Source: Actinomycetota bacterium
GTDB lineage: Bacteria; Actinomycetota; Thermoleophilia; Solirubrobacterales; Solirubrobacteraceae
Length of the DNA stretch: 6,319 nucleotides
Assembly (NCBI GenBank): GCA_009699565.1
Contig: WLNX01000106.1
Location: 1-6,319, forward strand
Reading direction: 5' to 3'
Shown here: positions 1-5,057 of the stretch, one piece after another
Layout of the letters: each line of letters begins with the position of its first letter
How positions within the stretch are numbered: the stretch's first letter is position 1
Notes under the pieces: generated by a model
Seen by the model: the letters and a program-made list of their open reading frames with translations, nothing else
Databases searched by the model: none
What the model was told of the DNA's origin: nothing
Translations under genes and position numbers: made by a program

Positions 1-268
1 CCAGATCCCACGCCATGATCGCGGCGCCGCCGCGGTAGAAGGTCCCCGGCGAGACGAGCATCCGCCCGTAGCGGATCGGCACCAGATCGGGCACGCGCTG
101 CGCTGCCTGCGCCTCGAGCACGGCAACAGGGTCGGGACGGTCGGCAGGGGCAGCCCAGTTGGCGTGCGCCGAGCGCGGGATCGCCTTGCGAAGCGCCTTG
201 CCGGCCGCCATTTTTTGAGCGGTGCGGGGCTGCTCCCCATCAAATTCGTGATCTACGTTGTCGGCCAT
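1..268 (-). CDS. DUF2252 family protein, N-terminal part (cut by window edge)
   Basis: The first 89 codons of a minus-strand gene are present and the rest lies beyond the left edge. After a variable, acidic N-terminus, residues 23-89 match what I recall of the start of DUF2252 (COG4320) proteins: a basic GKALRKAIPRSAHANW segment, a PADRPDPVAVLEAQ segment, then VPDLVPIRYGRMLVSPGTFY followed by RGGAAIMAWDL. Family members are usually 400 residues or more, so about four fifths is missing. The biochemical role of the family is not established to my knowledge. The ATG at 268 is chosen because GGAAGGA lies 7 bases upstream. The gene follows the glycosyltransferase on the same strand after 41 bases and may be read through from it. 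Family assignment is from remembered conserved motifs, not a search. Confidence 0.85.
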   Translation of the reverse strand, partial: MADNVDHEFDGEQPRTAQKMAAGKALRKAIPRSAHANWAAPADRPDPVAVLEAQAAQRVPDLVPIRYGRMLVSPGTFYRGGAAIMAWDL

Positions 269-275
269 CTCAACA

Positions 276-282
276 TCCTTCC
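276..282 (-). promoter_or_regulatory. Ribosome binding site of the DUF2252 gene
   Basis: The minus strand reads GGAAGGA, a good Shine-Dalgarno sequence, 7 bases before the ATG at 268. It fixes the start and marks this as one of only two complete translation starts in the window with a Shine-Dalgarno site. Confidence 0.75.
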
Positions 283-295
283 ACAGTCTCGGTGA

Positions 296-319
296 CGGCG
301 GCGCCAAATCTAGCCGCCG
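296..319 (-). terminator. GC-only inverted repeat over the glycosyltransferase stop codon
   Basis: CGGCGGC (296-302) and GCCGCCG (313-319) form a perfect 7-base-pair stem with a 10-base loop that contains the TAG stop codon. There is no T tract on either side, so it is not a classical intrinsic terminator. It could be a weak U-less terminator or 3'-end stabiliser between the glycosyltransferase and DUF2252 genes. Because the first arm on the minus strand encodes the final Gly-Gly codons, it may also be chance in GC-rich coding sequence. Confidence 0.3.
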
Positions 320-1002
320 AAGCGGAACCGGACTAGCGCAGCGACGGCTGAGAAGCCGTCGCGCCATGTGATCTTCTTTCCTTCGTCATAGGTGCGACCG
401 TAGTAGGAGATCGCGACCTCGAAGAGCCGGATGTTCTCATGGCGCAGAACCTTTGCCGTGACCTCGGGCTCAAACGCAAAATCGTCCGATACCAGCTTGA
501 TCGAGCGGATCAGCTCGCCGTTGAAGGCCTTGTAGCCAACCTCCATGTCGCTGATCGTGGTGTTGTAGAGAATGTTGGTCAGCAGCGAGAGGAACTTGTT
601 GCCGGCGTAATGCCAGAAGAGGTGCGCGCGCTGCATCTCACCGCCGCGGAAGCGGGTGCCGTAAACCACGTCGGCAACCCCGCCGAAGAGGGGCTCAAGC
701 AGCTTCGGAATGTCGGCCGGGTCGTACTCAAGGTCTGCGTCCTGGATCATCACGATCTCGCCCTGCGAAGCGTTGATGCCGGTGCGAACAGCGGCGCCCT
801 TGCCCTGGTTGCGCTCGTGGACGATCAGGCGAAGCCCTGGAATCTCAGTCTCCAGCCCGCGGACGACCGGCACAGTCTCGTCAACCGAGCCGTCGTCAAC
901 GACGAGAATCTCGGCGTCCAGCTGAAGTTCGGCAAGACGGCGAAGGACCTGCTCAATTGTCGCGGCCTCGTTGTAGGCCGGGACGATCACGGTGACTCGC
1001 AT
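310..1002 (-). CDS. Family 2 glycosyltransferase, dolichyl/polyprenyl-phosphate mannose synthase type
   Basis: This 230-residue GT-A fold protein probably moves a sugar from a nucleotide sugar (such as GDP-mannose or UDP-glucose) to polyprenyl phosphate at the inner face of the membrane, giving a lipid-linked donor for cell-envelope glycosylation. Visible motifs are VPAYNE (7-12), VVDDGS (34-39) with the nucleotide-binding aspartates, RNQGKGAAVRTG (64-75), the metal-binding DAD (88-90) inside QDADLEYDP, DMEVGYKAF (152-160), and the family signature GRTYDEGKKITWRDG (202-216). No membrane segment is visible, so it resembles the short soluble DPM1 type. The ATG at 1002 is preferred because AAAGGA precedes it by 4 bases. 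An upstream TTG at 1050 would start inside a strong hairpin. The exact sugar and acceptor cannot be read from the sequence. Confidence 0.93.
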   Translation of the reverse strand: MRVTVIVPAYNEAATIEQVLRRLAELQLDAEILVVDDGSVDETVPVVRGLETEIPGLRLIVHERNQGKGAAVRTGINASQGEIVMIQDADLEYDPADIPKLLEPLFGGVADVVYGTRFRGGEMQRAHLFWHYAGNKFLSLLTNILYNTTISDMEVGYKAFNGELIRSIKLVSDDFAFEPEVTAKVLRHENIRLFEVAISYYGRTYDEGKKITWRDGFSAVAALVRFRFGG

Positions 1003-1006
1003 TAGA

Positions 1007-1012
1007 TCCTTT
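1007..1012 (-). promoter_or_regulatory. Ribosome binding site that decides the glycosyltransferase start
   Basis: The minus strand reads AAAGGA four bases before the ATG at 1002. The next upstream candidate (TTG at 1050) has no such site, so this supports a 230-residue rather than a 246-residue protein. Confidence 0.65.
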
Positions 1013-1031
1013 GCTGAACTGGTCGCTGACG

Positions 1032-1056
1032 GTTGGCTTGAGCAGGACAAGCCAAC
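1032..1056 (-). terminator. Perfect 9-bp hairpin downstream of the initiator tRNA
   Basis: GTTGGCTTG (1032-1040) and CAAGCCAAC (1048-1056) are exact reverse complements around a 7-base loop. The hairpin starts 20 bases after the tRNA 3' end and ends 29 bases before the glycosyltransferase ATG. No T tract follows on either strand. The likeliest role is a U-less terminator or 3' processing barrier for the tRNA transcript. An attenuator in the glycosyltransferase leader is possible. The structure is seen directly; its role is inferred. Confidence 0.5.
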
Positions 1057-1076
1057 GAACCGCCAGCTTCCCTAAA

Positions 1077-1150
<74 letters not shown>

Positions 1151-1161
1151 ACGTGATGCGT

Positions 1162-1190
1162 AGGCTAGCAGCGCACGGCGCTACGGGCAG
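1162..1190 (-). promoter_or_regulatory. Probable promoter of the initiator tRNA
   Basis: On the minus strand a TAGCCT -10 box (1167-1162) lies 11 bases before the tRNA 5' end, which places the start of transcription about 4 bases upstream of the mature tRNA. A weak CTGCCC -35 (1190-1185) is spaced 17 bases away. A small AGCGC/GCGCT inverted repeat (1170-1182) fills the spacer. The stable-RNA location and spacing support it, but the -35 is poor. Confidence 0.5.
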
Positions 1191-1199
1191 GCGCTGAAA

Positions 1200-2591
1200 T
1201 CAGACGACCGCGACGCGAACGACCGTGGTCATCGACTGGTAGTAGATGTCGCGGCCAAAGCCGGGGGCCGGAAACAGGTAGCCCTGACAAGGGGACGGCA
1301 CGTCGACTCGCGCCTTGTCGGCGCCGGTATCGAGGTCGACGATGACGAGCTGATCGTTGCCGAGAGCGAGTCCGCTGCGGCGCACCAGAGCGAACTGGCC
1401 GAGAATCTGTAGCGCCGGGCGCATCAACCTGCGCAGCAGCGGACGGCGCAGGAATGCCGGCTGCTTCCAGTCCTGCACAACGAGCTCGCGCGTGTCCGGG
1501 TAGAGGATCAGGTGACCGGCATGGGCGAAGCCGTCGCGGCGCCAAAGGTCCTCCATCTTGTCGCCAACGAGCCGCCAGGCGCGGAGCACGGCGTTGCCTG
1601 CGTCGTAGGCGACAACGACTCCGCCGGCCGGATCCCACGCCGGCGGGTTCGACTCGGTGCCAAACGGGAGGCCGCTGATTTCAACCGAGTCGACCTTCGA
1701 AGCATCGTCGCGCCGCGCCCACCAGAGCCGAACGGGGTCGGGGGCGGTGCCGCAGTCCAGCATCGTCGAGTCGGTGTCGTTCTGCCCATTGTCCATCCAG
1801 AGAACGTGCTCGGGGGTGATGACTGGATCCCAGCCGTAGCTGCGGCCCGGTGCGGGGCCGTAGCTCGGCTGCCAATCATCTTCGATGACAATCCGGCCCT
1901 CGTCGCGGTCAAGGTGCAGCCGGAAGACCCTTGTCGTGCCGATCACGACGACGTTCTCACCGTCACTGCAGAGACGACCGATCGAGGGCTCGGGCAAAGT
2001 GACCGGCTCGGCGGCCGGTAGAAGCGTTTCCGGGTCAAGGATCGAGACGGTCGAAGGGACAAGGCCGAACGGCGCGTCGCAGTCCTTCGTCACAAGCTCG
2101 CCGCCGTCGAGGATCACGAACGAATTGTGCGGGCGGGCAACCGGCAGCTTGTGCGAAGCGAGCACTTCCAGCCCGGCTGTCAATCGGTGCGCCCAGCCGC
2201 CGAAGACCATGTAGATGTCGCCGTTGGCGTGGACGGCGATCCCGCCCGGCCAGTATGGCCCGCCGGGCAGCTTCGGGCTTGAGGCCGTCACTTCAAGCGT
2301 CAGCGGGTCAAGCTTCTCAACCCACCCGCGCACGGGGGCCGACTGCGGACCTCCGGTCCAAGACATCTCGTGGCGCAGCGCGTAGAGCTCGCCGGCGTTG
2401 CGCCGGATCACCATGTCCGTTGCGAATGCATCCTTGACCGCCGCAACCTCAAGCCGCTCGCCTGCCTGGATCGCCGGTCCGGCCTGACCGGCTGCGCAGC
2501 ACCAGCGCTGCGATCCGCCGTCCTCGCTGCTCCAAGGCGTTGGCCAATACTGACCGACGCTGTCAACGGGAATCTGAGCTTGACTAGTCAT
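1200..2591 (-). CDS. Unrecognised 463-residue protein, probably a beta-propeller
   Basis: I do not recognise a named family. The protein looks like a chain of beta-propeller blades: repeated short hydrophobic strands ended by Gly/Asp turns, as in GIAVHANGDIYMVF (117-130), NSFVILDGGELVTKD (156-170), STVSILDPETLLP (180-192), ENVVVIGTTRVFRLHL (212-227), GGVVVAYDAGNAVLRAWRL (323-341), HLILYPDTRELVVQDW (360-375) and DQLVIVDLDTGADKARV (413-429). Six or seven blades would fit the length. Other marks are a double cysteine (31-32), a Trp-rich start (W16, W20, W30), WMDNGQNDTDSTMLDC (265-280), and a basic stretch LRRPLLRRLMR (381-391). There is no signal peptide or membrane segment, so it is probably cytoplasmic. 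The ATG at 2591 has no Shine-Dalgarno site, but a TAGCCT box ends 9 bases upstream. It follows the DUF1254 gene by 44 bases. A sugar-lactonase-like or other small-molecule role is possible but unsupported. Confidence 0.85.
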   Translation of the reverse strand: MTSQAQIPVDSVGQYWPTPWSSEDGGSQRWCCAAGQAGPAIQAGERLEVAAVKDAFATDMVIRRNAGELYALRHEMSWTGGPQSAPVRGWVEKLDPLTLEVTASSPKLPGGPYWPGGIAVHANGDIYMVFGGWAHRLTAGLEVLASHKLPVARPHNSFVILDGGELVTKDCDAPFGLVPSTVSILDPETLLPAAEPVTLPEPSIGRLCSDGENVVVIGTTRVFRLHLDRDEGRIVIEDDWQPSYGPAPGRSYGWDPVITPEHVLWMDNGQNDTDSTMLDCGTAPDPVRLWWARRDDASKVDSVEISGLPFGTESNPPAWDPAGGVVVAYDAGNAVLRAWRLVGDKMEDLWRRDGFAHAGHLILYPDTRELVVQDWKQPAFLRRPLLRRLMRPALQILGQFALVRRSGLALGNDQLVIVDLDTGADKARVDVPSPCQGYLFPAPGFGRDIYYQSMTTVVRVAVV

Positions 2592-2593
2592 CA

Positions 2594-2621
2594 GCCAGCG
2601 AGGCTATTGGAGCCTGCTGGC
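2594..2621 (-). repeat. Strong hairpin in the DUF1254-propeller gap
   Basis: GCCAGC (2594-2599) pairs with GCTGGC (2616-2621), and AGGCT (2601-2605) pairs with AGCCT (2611-2615). Together they give 11 base pairs with one bulged base (2600) and a 5-base loop. It occupies most of the 44-base gap and ends 2 bases before the propeller ATG on the minus strand. There is no T tract. In a read-through transcript it would fold next to the start codon. It also contains the putative -10 box. It could be a terminator, a translational block or an operator. Confidence 0.6.
2601..2606 (-). promoter_or_regulatory. Putative -10 box of the propeller gene
   Basis: The minus strand reads TAGCCT, the same hexamer as the tRNA promoter. 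It ends 9 bases before the ATG, so the transcript would have a leader of only one or two bases. No convincing -35 is seen. The box lies inside the hairpin arms, so its conservation might instead reflect the hairpin. Confidence 0.4.
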
Positions 2622-2635
2622 GGAGTGCATCGCGG

Positions 2636-4036
2636 TCAGCCGACCTTCTCAACCGCCGGCGGCTTCCAAGTTCCCTTGAGGATCGACTTCGATGGCAGGT
2701 AGAGGCGCAGGTTGAGGCGGAAGCCGGCCGGCGGTGAGGGCAGCCAGTTGACGCCCTTCTCCGTCGGCTTCTGCTGCTGCACCACGATCACAACCGAGCC
2801 GTCCTTGCGCGTGATCATGCCCGGGTGGTCGGGCCCGATTGCATAGACGTTTGCGGCGTTTGGAACCAGGTACCCGTCGGAGTCGTACATCGTCAGCGAC
2901 CAGAAGCCCCGAACAGGCGGCAGCTTGCCGCGCTTGAAGACCATTCGGTAGCTGTTGGCGCCGTTGAGCATGACTCCGGCCGAGTCGGTAAGAGCGATCG
3001 GGTACGTGGACTCGATCACCGTGTTGATGCCGATCCCAAGCAGCGCGGCACGCGCCCGCAGGACGTAGTTGGTTCCGAAAGCCCCAACCTCGGGGGCCGG
3101 GTTGTACCAGCCGCCGTTTGCCCGGGCCTGAGCCAGCACCGGGAGCTTCGACTGGCCCGGGAGCGCTGCGGCAGCGGCGTCAACGCCTTGCGCGAGCCCC
3201 TCAAGGACTGGGCCGGGAAGTCCTGCTGTGCTTGGCCTCAGGCCGGCGCCGATACCGAAGTGGGCAAGCCGCGCGACGATGTCCGCATCGCGCGCTGGTG
3301 GCGGATCGGCCGCCATGGCGGCGCTCAGCTTGTCAAGAAATGCGAGTCCCGTTGGCTCGACCGTCTTCGCCCGGCCTGGGGTCAGACTGCGCGGCTTGGG
3401 AAGGGGCTTGCGTGCAACCAGGTCGGCAAGCGTGCCGAGCCGGTACTGCGCCATCAGCTTCTTCGCCTTCGCCTCGTCCCTCTTGCCACTAACCAGAGTC
3501 CGACCGATGACCCAAAGGCGACGCGCCGATGACTTGAAGACCTTGACGCCCTTGGGCAGCGGCTTCTTCGCCTTTGCGCCGCTCCATTGCAGCGCCCAAG
3601 TCCCGCCGGCCGAGCCGTTGAGGCGTCGGCCTATGTATCCGACGACGTTGGTGTAGGGCTCAACGAACTCAAAAGTCCAGTAACGGCCGTGCATCTTCGG
3701 AACCTTCAGCACAACCGGCCCGTCCCCAAGATCAATCTGCGCGAGCGAGTAGAGCGTGTCGGTGTTCGGTGCGACGACGCCCTGCGCCGATGGCCCCGCG
3801 AGCTCCTGAGCGTTTGAGAGCACGTTCAATGGCGCGTGCTCGAGATCTGCTTCGCGAATCAGGTTGAACTCATTGATCGGGAAGCCATAGGTGTAGGCCT
3901 CTTTGCCCATTGCAACGCCCTCGGCGCGCTGCTCTGCTTCCGTTGTCGGGAAATACCAGTCGGCGCTGGCCGGCGCGGCACACGCGAGCATTACTACAGC
4001 AGTGAATCCCAACAGAACTGATCTCTTTATCTCCAT
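2636..4036 (-). CDS. Secreted DUF1254/DUF1214 domain protein
   Basis: The 466-residue protein starts with a Sec signal peptide: basic MEIKR, a hydrophobic core to about residue 19, and an ASA cleavage site at 23-25. DUF1254 follows at about 45-180, with EAYTYGFPINEFN (46-58), the conserved NTDTLYSLAQIDLGDGPVVL (91-110) and RYWTFEFVEPYTN (118-130). A lysine-rich, Pro-rich and Ala-rich middle leads to a C-terminal DUF1214 at about 325-450, with IESTYPIALTDSAG (341-354), KLPPVRGFWSLTMYDSDGYLVPN split over 371-393, and NWLPSPPAGFRLNLRLYLP at 430-448. The two-domain order is usual for this widespread envelope family, whose reaction is not established. C19 does not sit in a proper lipobox, so export as a free protein is favoured. 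The start at 4036 has no Shine-Dalgarno site but a TAATCT box 7 bases upstream. It is divergent from the dehydrogenase. Confidence 0.92.
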   Translation of the reverse strand: MEIKRSVLLGFTAVVMLACAAPASADWYFPTTEAEQRAEGVAMGKEAYTYGFPINEFNLIREADLEHAPLNVLSNAQELAGPSAQGVVAPNTDTLYSLAQIDLGDGPVVLKVPKMHGRYWTFEFVEPYTNVVGYIGRRLNGSAGGTWALQWSGAKAKKPLPKGVKVFKSSARRLWVIGRTLVSGKRDEAKAKKLMAQYRLGTLADLVARKPLPKPRSLTPGRAKTVEPTGLAFLDKLSAAMAADPPPARDADIVARLAHFGIGAGLRPSTAGLPGPVLEGLAQGVDAAAAALPGQSKLPVLAQARANGGWYNPAPEVGAFGTNYVLRARAALLGIGINTVIESTYPIALTDSAGVMLNGANSYRMVFKRGKLPPVRGFWSLTMYDSDGYLVPNAANVYAIGPDHPGMITRKDGSVVIVVQQQKPTEKGVNWLPSPPAGFRLNLRLYLPSKSILKGTWKPPAVEKVG

Positions 4037-4043
4037 AGCGGGA

Positions 4044-4049
4044 AGATTA
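4044..4049 (-). promoter_or_regulatory. -10 box for a probably leaderless DUF1254 mRNA
   Basis: The minus strand reads TAATCT, close to TATAAT-type boxes, ending 7 bases before the ATG at 4036. Transcription would then begin at or next to the A of the start codon. No Shine-Dalgarno sequence is present. A -35 hexamer is not evident at the expected place (near 4067-4072). Confidence 0.55.
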
Positions 4050-4053
4050 CAGA

Positions 4054-4064
4054 CCACGCCGTGG
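4054..4064. repeat. 11-base palindrome in the divergent promoter
   Basis: CCACG-C-CGTGG is an exact odd palindrome between the two divergent -10 boxes, just upstream of the minus-strand -10. It might be part of a regulator binding site, but palindromes this short arise by chance in GC-rich DNA. Confidence 0.35.
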
Positions 4065-4065
4065 A

Positions 4066-4094
4066 GCCGTCGCGGTTGCCTTCTTGGCGACGGC
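4066..4094. repeat. Perfect 8-base dyad, candidate operator
   Basis: GCCGTCGC (4066-4073) and GCGACGGC (4087-4094) are exact reverse complements separated by 13 bases. Their centres are 21 bases apart, two turns of the helix, which suits a dimeric regulator. The gap holds the -35 hexamer of the plus-strand promoter, and the left arm covers the -35 position of the minus-strand gene. No regulator gene is in the window. It could alternatively fold as a hairpin in an antisense or upstream transcript. Confidence 0.45.
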
Positions 4095-4103
4095 AGGTAT
4101 CGT
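4076..4103 (+). promoter_or_regulatory. Promoter for a leaderless dehydrogenase mRNA
   Basis: A TTGCCT -35 (4076-4081) and a TATCGT -10 (4098-4103) are spaced 16 bases apart. The -10 ends 8 bases before the ATG at 4112, so transcription should start on or beside the start codon. No Shine-Dalgarno sequence is present between them. This is the best-formed protein-gene promoter in the window. Confidence 0.6.
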
Positions 4104-4111
4104 GGCGCGCG

Positions 4112-5047
4112 ATGGCCAAGATCTTTGTAGCCCGAAGCCTTCCCGGCGACGCAATCGGCCGACTTCGCGACGCCGGCCACACGGTTGTCGTCCATCCCGG
4201 GAAGCTGCCTCCTACGCGCGAGGAGATGCTTGACGGGGTGGCCGACGCTGAAGGGCTGCTCTCGCTGCTGACCGACCGCGTTGACGGCGAGCTGCTCGAC
4301 AGCGCGCCGCAGTTGCGCGCGGTCGCCAACTTCGCTGTCGGCTGCGACAACATCGATCTGGCCGCTGCGGCCGAGCGCGGGATACCAGTCGGGGTCGCCG
4401 CCCACGTACTCACCGACGCAACCGCCGACCTGACGATGGCACTGCTGCTGGCGGCAGCCCGAAACCTTCCCGAAGGCGAGCGCGACGCGCGCGAGGGCCG
4501 CTGGGAGACCTGGGAGCCGGAGGGCTGGCTGGGACGCGAACTTCGCGGCGCAAAGCTGCTGATCGTGGGGCGCGGCCGGATCGGGCAAGCCGTCGCCGCC
4601 CGGGCCGAGCCGTTCGGAATGCAGATCAGCTTCGCGAGCCGCGGCGACGACCTGCACGCTGCGCTTGCGCAGGCCGACATTGTCAGCCTCCACTGCCCCC
4701 TCAACGAGCAGACGCGCCACCTGATTGACGCCTCGGCGCTCGAAGCTATGAAACCGACCGCGCTGCTGATCAACACAACCCGCGGCGGCGTCGTCGACCA
4801 GGAGGCGCTGATCGCAGCACTGCACGCCGGGACGATCGGATCGGCTGCACTGGACGTAACCGACCCCGAGCCGCCGCCGGCCGACGACCCGATCTACGAC
4901 GCGCCGCACTGCCTGATCGTCCCGCACATCGGTTCTGCGACGGCGACGACGCGCGCCGCGATGGCCAACTGCGCCGCCGACAATCTGCTCGCGGCGCTTG
5001 CCGGCGAAGCGATGCCGACGCCGGCACCGCCGCCGCCATCGGCGTAA
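4112..5047 (+). CDS. D-isomer-specific 2-hydroxyacid dehydrogenase (glyoxylate/hydroxypyruvate reductase-like)
   Basis: This 311-residue cytoplasmic oxidoreductase probably reduces a 2-oxoacid such as glyoxylate or hydroxypyruvate with NAD(P)H. The split catalytic domain begins with MAKIFVARSLP and returns after about residue 275. FAVGCDNIDL (74-83) and VLTDATADLTMALLLAAAR (99-117) are classic family segments. The Rossmann motif is VGRGRIG (152-158). The catalytic triad is complete: R224 in NTTRGG, E253 in DPEP, and H272 in VPHIGS. SR at 176-177 after the second Rossmann strand, in place of the usual Asp, hints at NADPH preference. The length is normal. An odd Pro-rich tail (TPAPPPPSA) ends the protein. 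The ATG at 4112 is chosen over an upstream in-frame start because the family homology begins there and the -10 box precedes it. Exact substrate cannot be told apart from glycerate, lactate or phosphoglycerate relatives. Confidence 0.93.
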   Translation: MAKIFVARSLPGDAIGRLRDAGHTVVVHPGKLPPTREEMLDGVADAEGLLSLLTDRVDGELLDSAPQLRAVANFAVGCDNIDLAAAAERGIPVGVAAHVLTDATADLTMALLLAAARNLPEGERDAREGRWETWEPEGWLGRELRGAKLLIVGRGRIGQAVAARAEPFGMQISFASRGDDLHAALAQADIVSLHCPLNEQTRHLIDASALEAMKPTALLINTTRGGVVDQEALIAALHAGTIGSAALDVTDPEPPPADDPIYDAPHCLIVPHIGSATATTRAAMANCAADNLLAALAGEAMPTPAPPPPSA

Positions 5048-5050
5048 CCT
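5045..5050 (+). promoter_or_regulatory. -10 box overlapping the dehydrogenase stop, for leaderless ppx mRNA
   Basis: TAACCT begins with the TAA stop codon of the dehydrogenase and ends 7 bases before the GTG start of the phosphatase gene. There is no Shine-Dalgarno site in the 10-base gap and no clear -35. It would let the second gene be transcribed alone, starting at its GTG. Confidence 0.45.
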
Positions 5051-5057
5051 CGCTGAG

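Noticed and set aside
439..1005. 188-codon plus-strand open frame opposite the glycosyltransferase
   Set aside because: It mirrors the codon bias of the glycosyltransferase gene, has no recognisable motif, and the minus-strand protein is unmistakable.
1003..1050. TTG at 1050 as the glycosyltransferase start (246 residues)
   Set aside because: It lies inside the 1032-1056 hairpin without a Shine-Dalgarno site, while the ATG at 1002 has AAAGGA and begins exactly at the GT2 fold (MRVTVIVPAYNE).
1508..2021. Several overlapping open frames on both strands inside the propeller gene
   Set aside because: They are low-complexity Arg/Ala/Ser-rich translations typical of GC-rich shadow frames and have no start signals or motifs.
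3962..4036. Lipoprotein signal in the DUF1254 protein (Cys at residue 19)
   Set aside because: The residues before the Cys are Met-Leu-Ala, which fit the lipobox poorly, and a standard ASA cleavage site follows at 23-25.
4061..4111. An earlier in-frame start for the dehydrogenase at 4061
   Set aside because: The extra 17 residues (Arg/Trp-rich) are not part of the family, and they would overlap the promoter elements at 4076-4103.
4998..5057. TTG at 4998 as the ppx start
   Set aside because: It would add a 20-residue Arg/His-rich leader that overlaps the dehydrogenase gene in another frame. Homology begins at the GTG at 5058.
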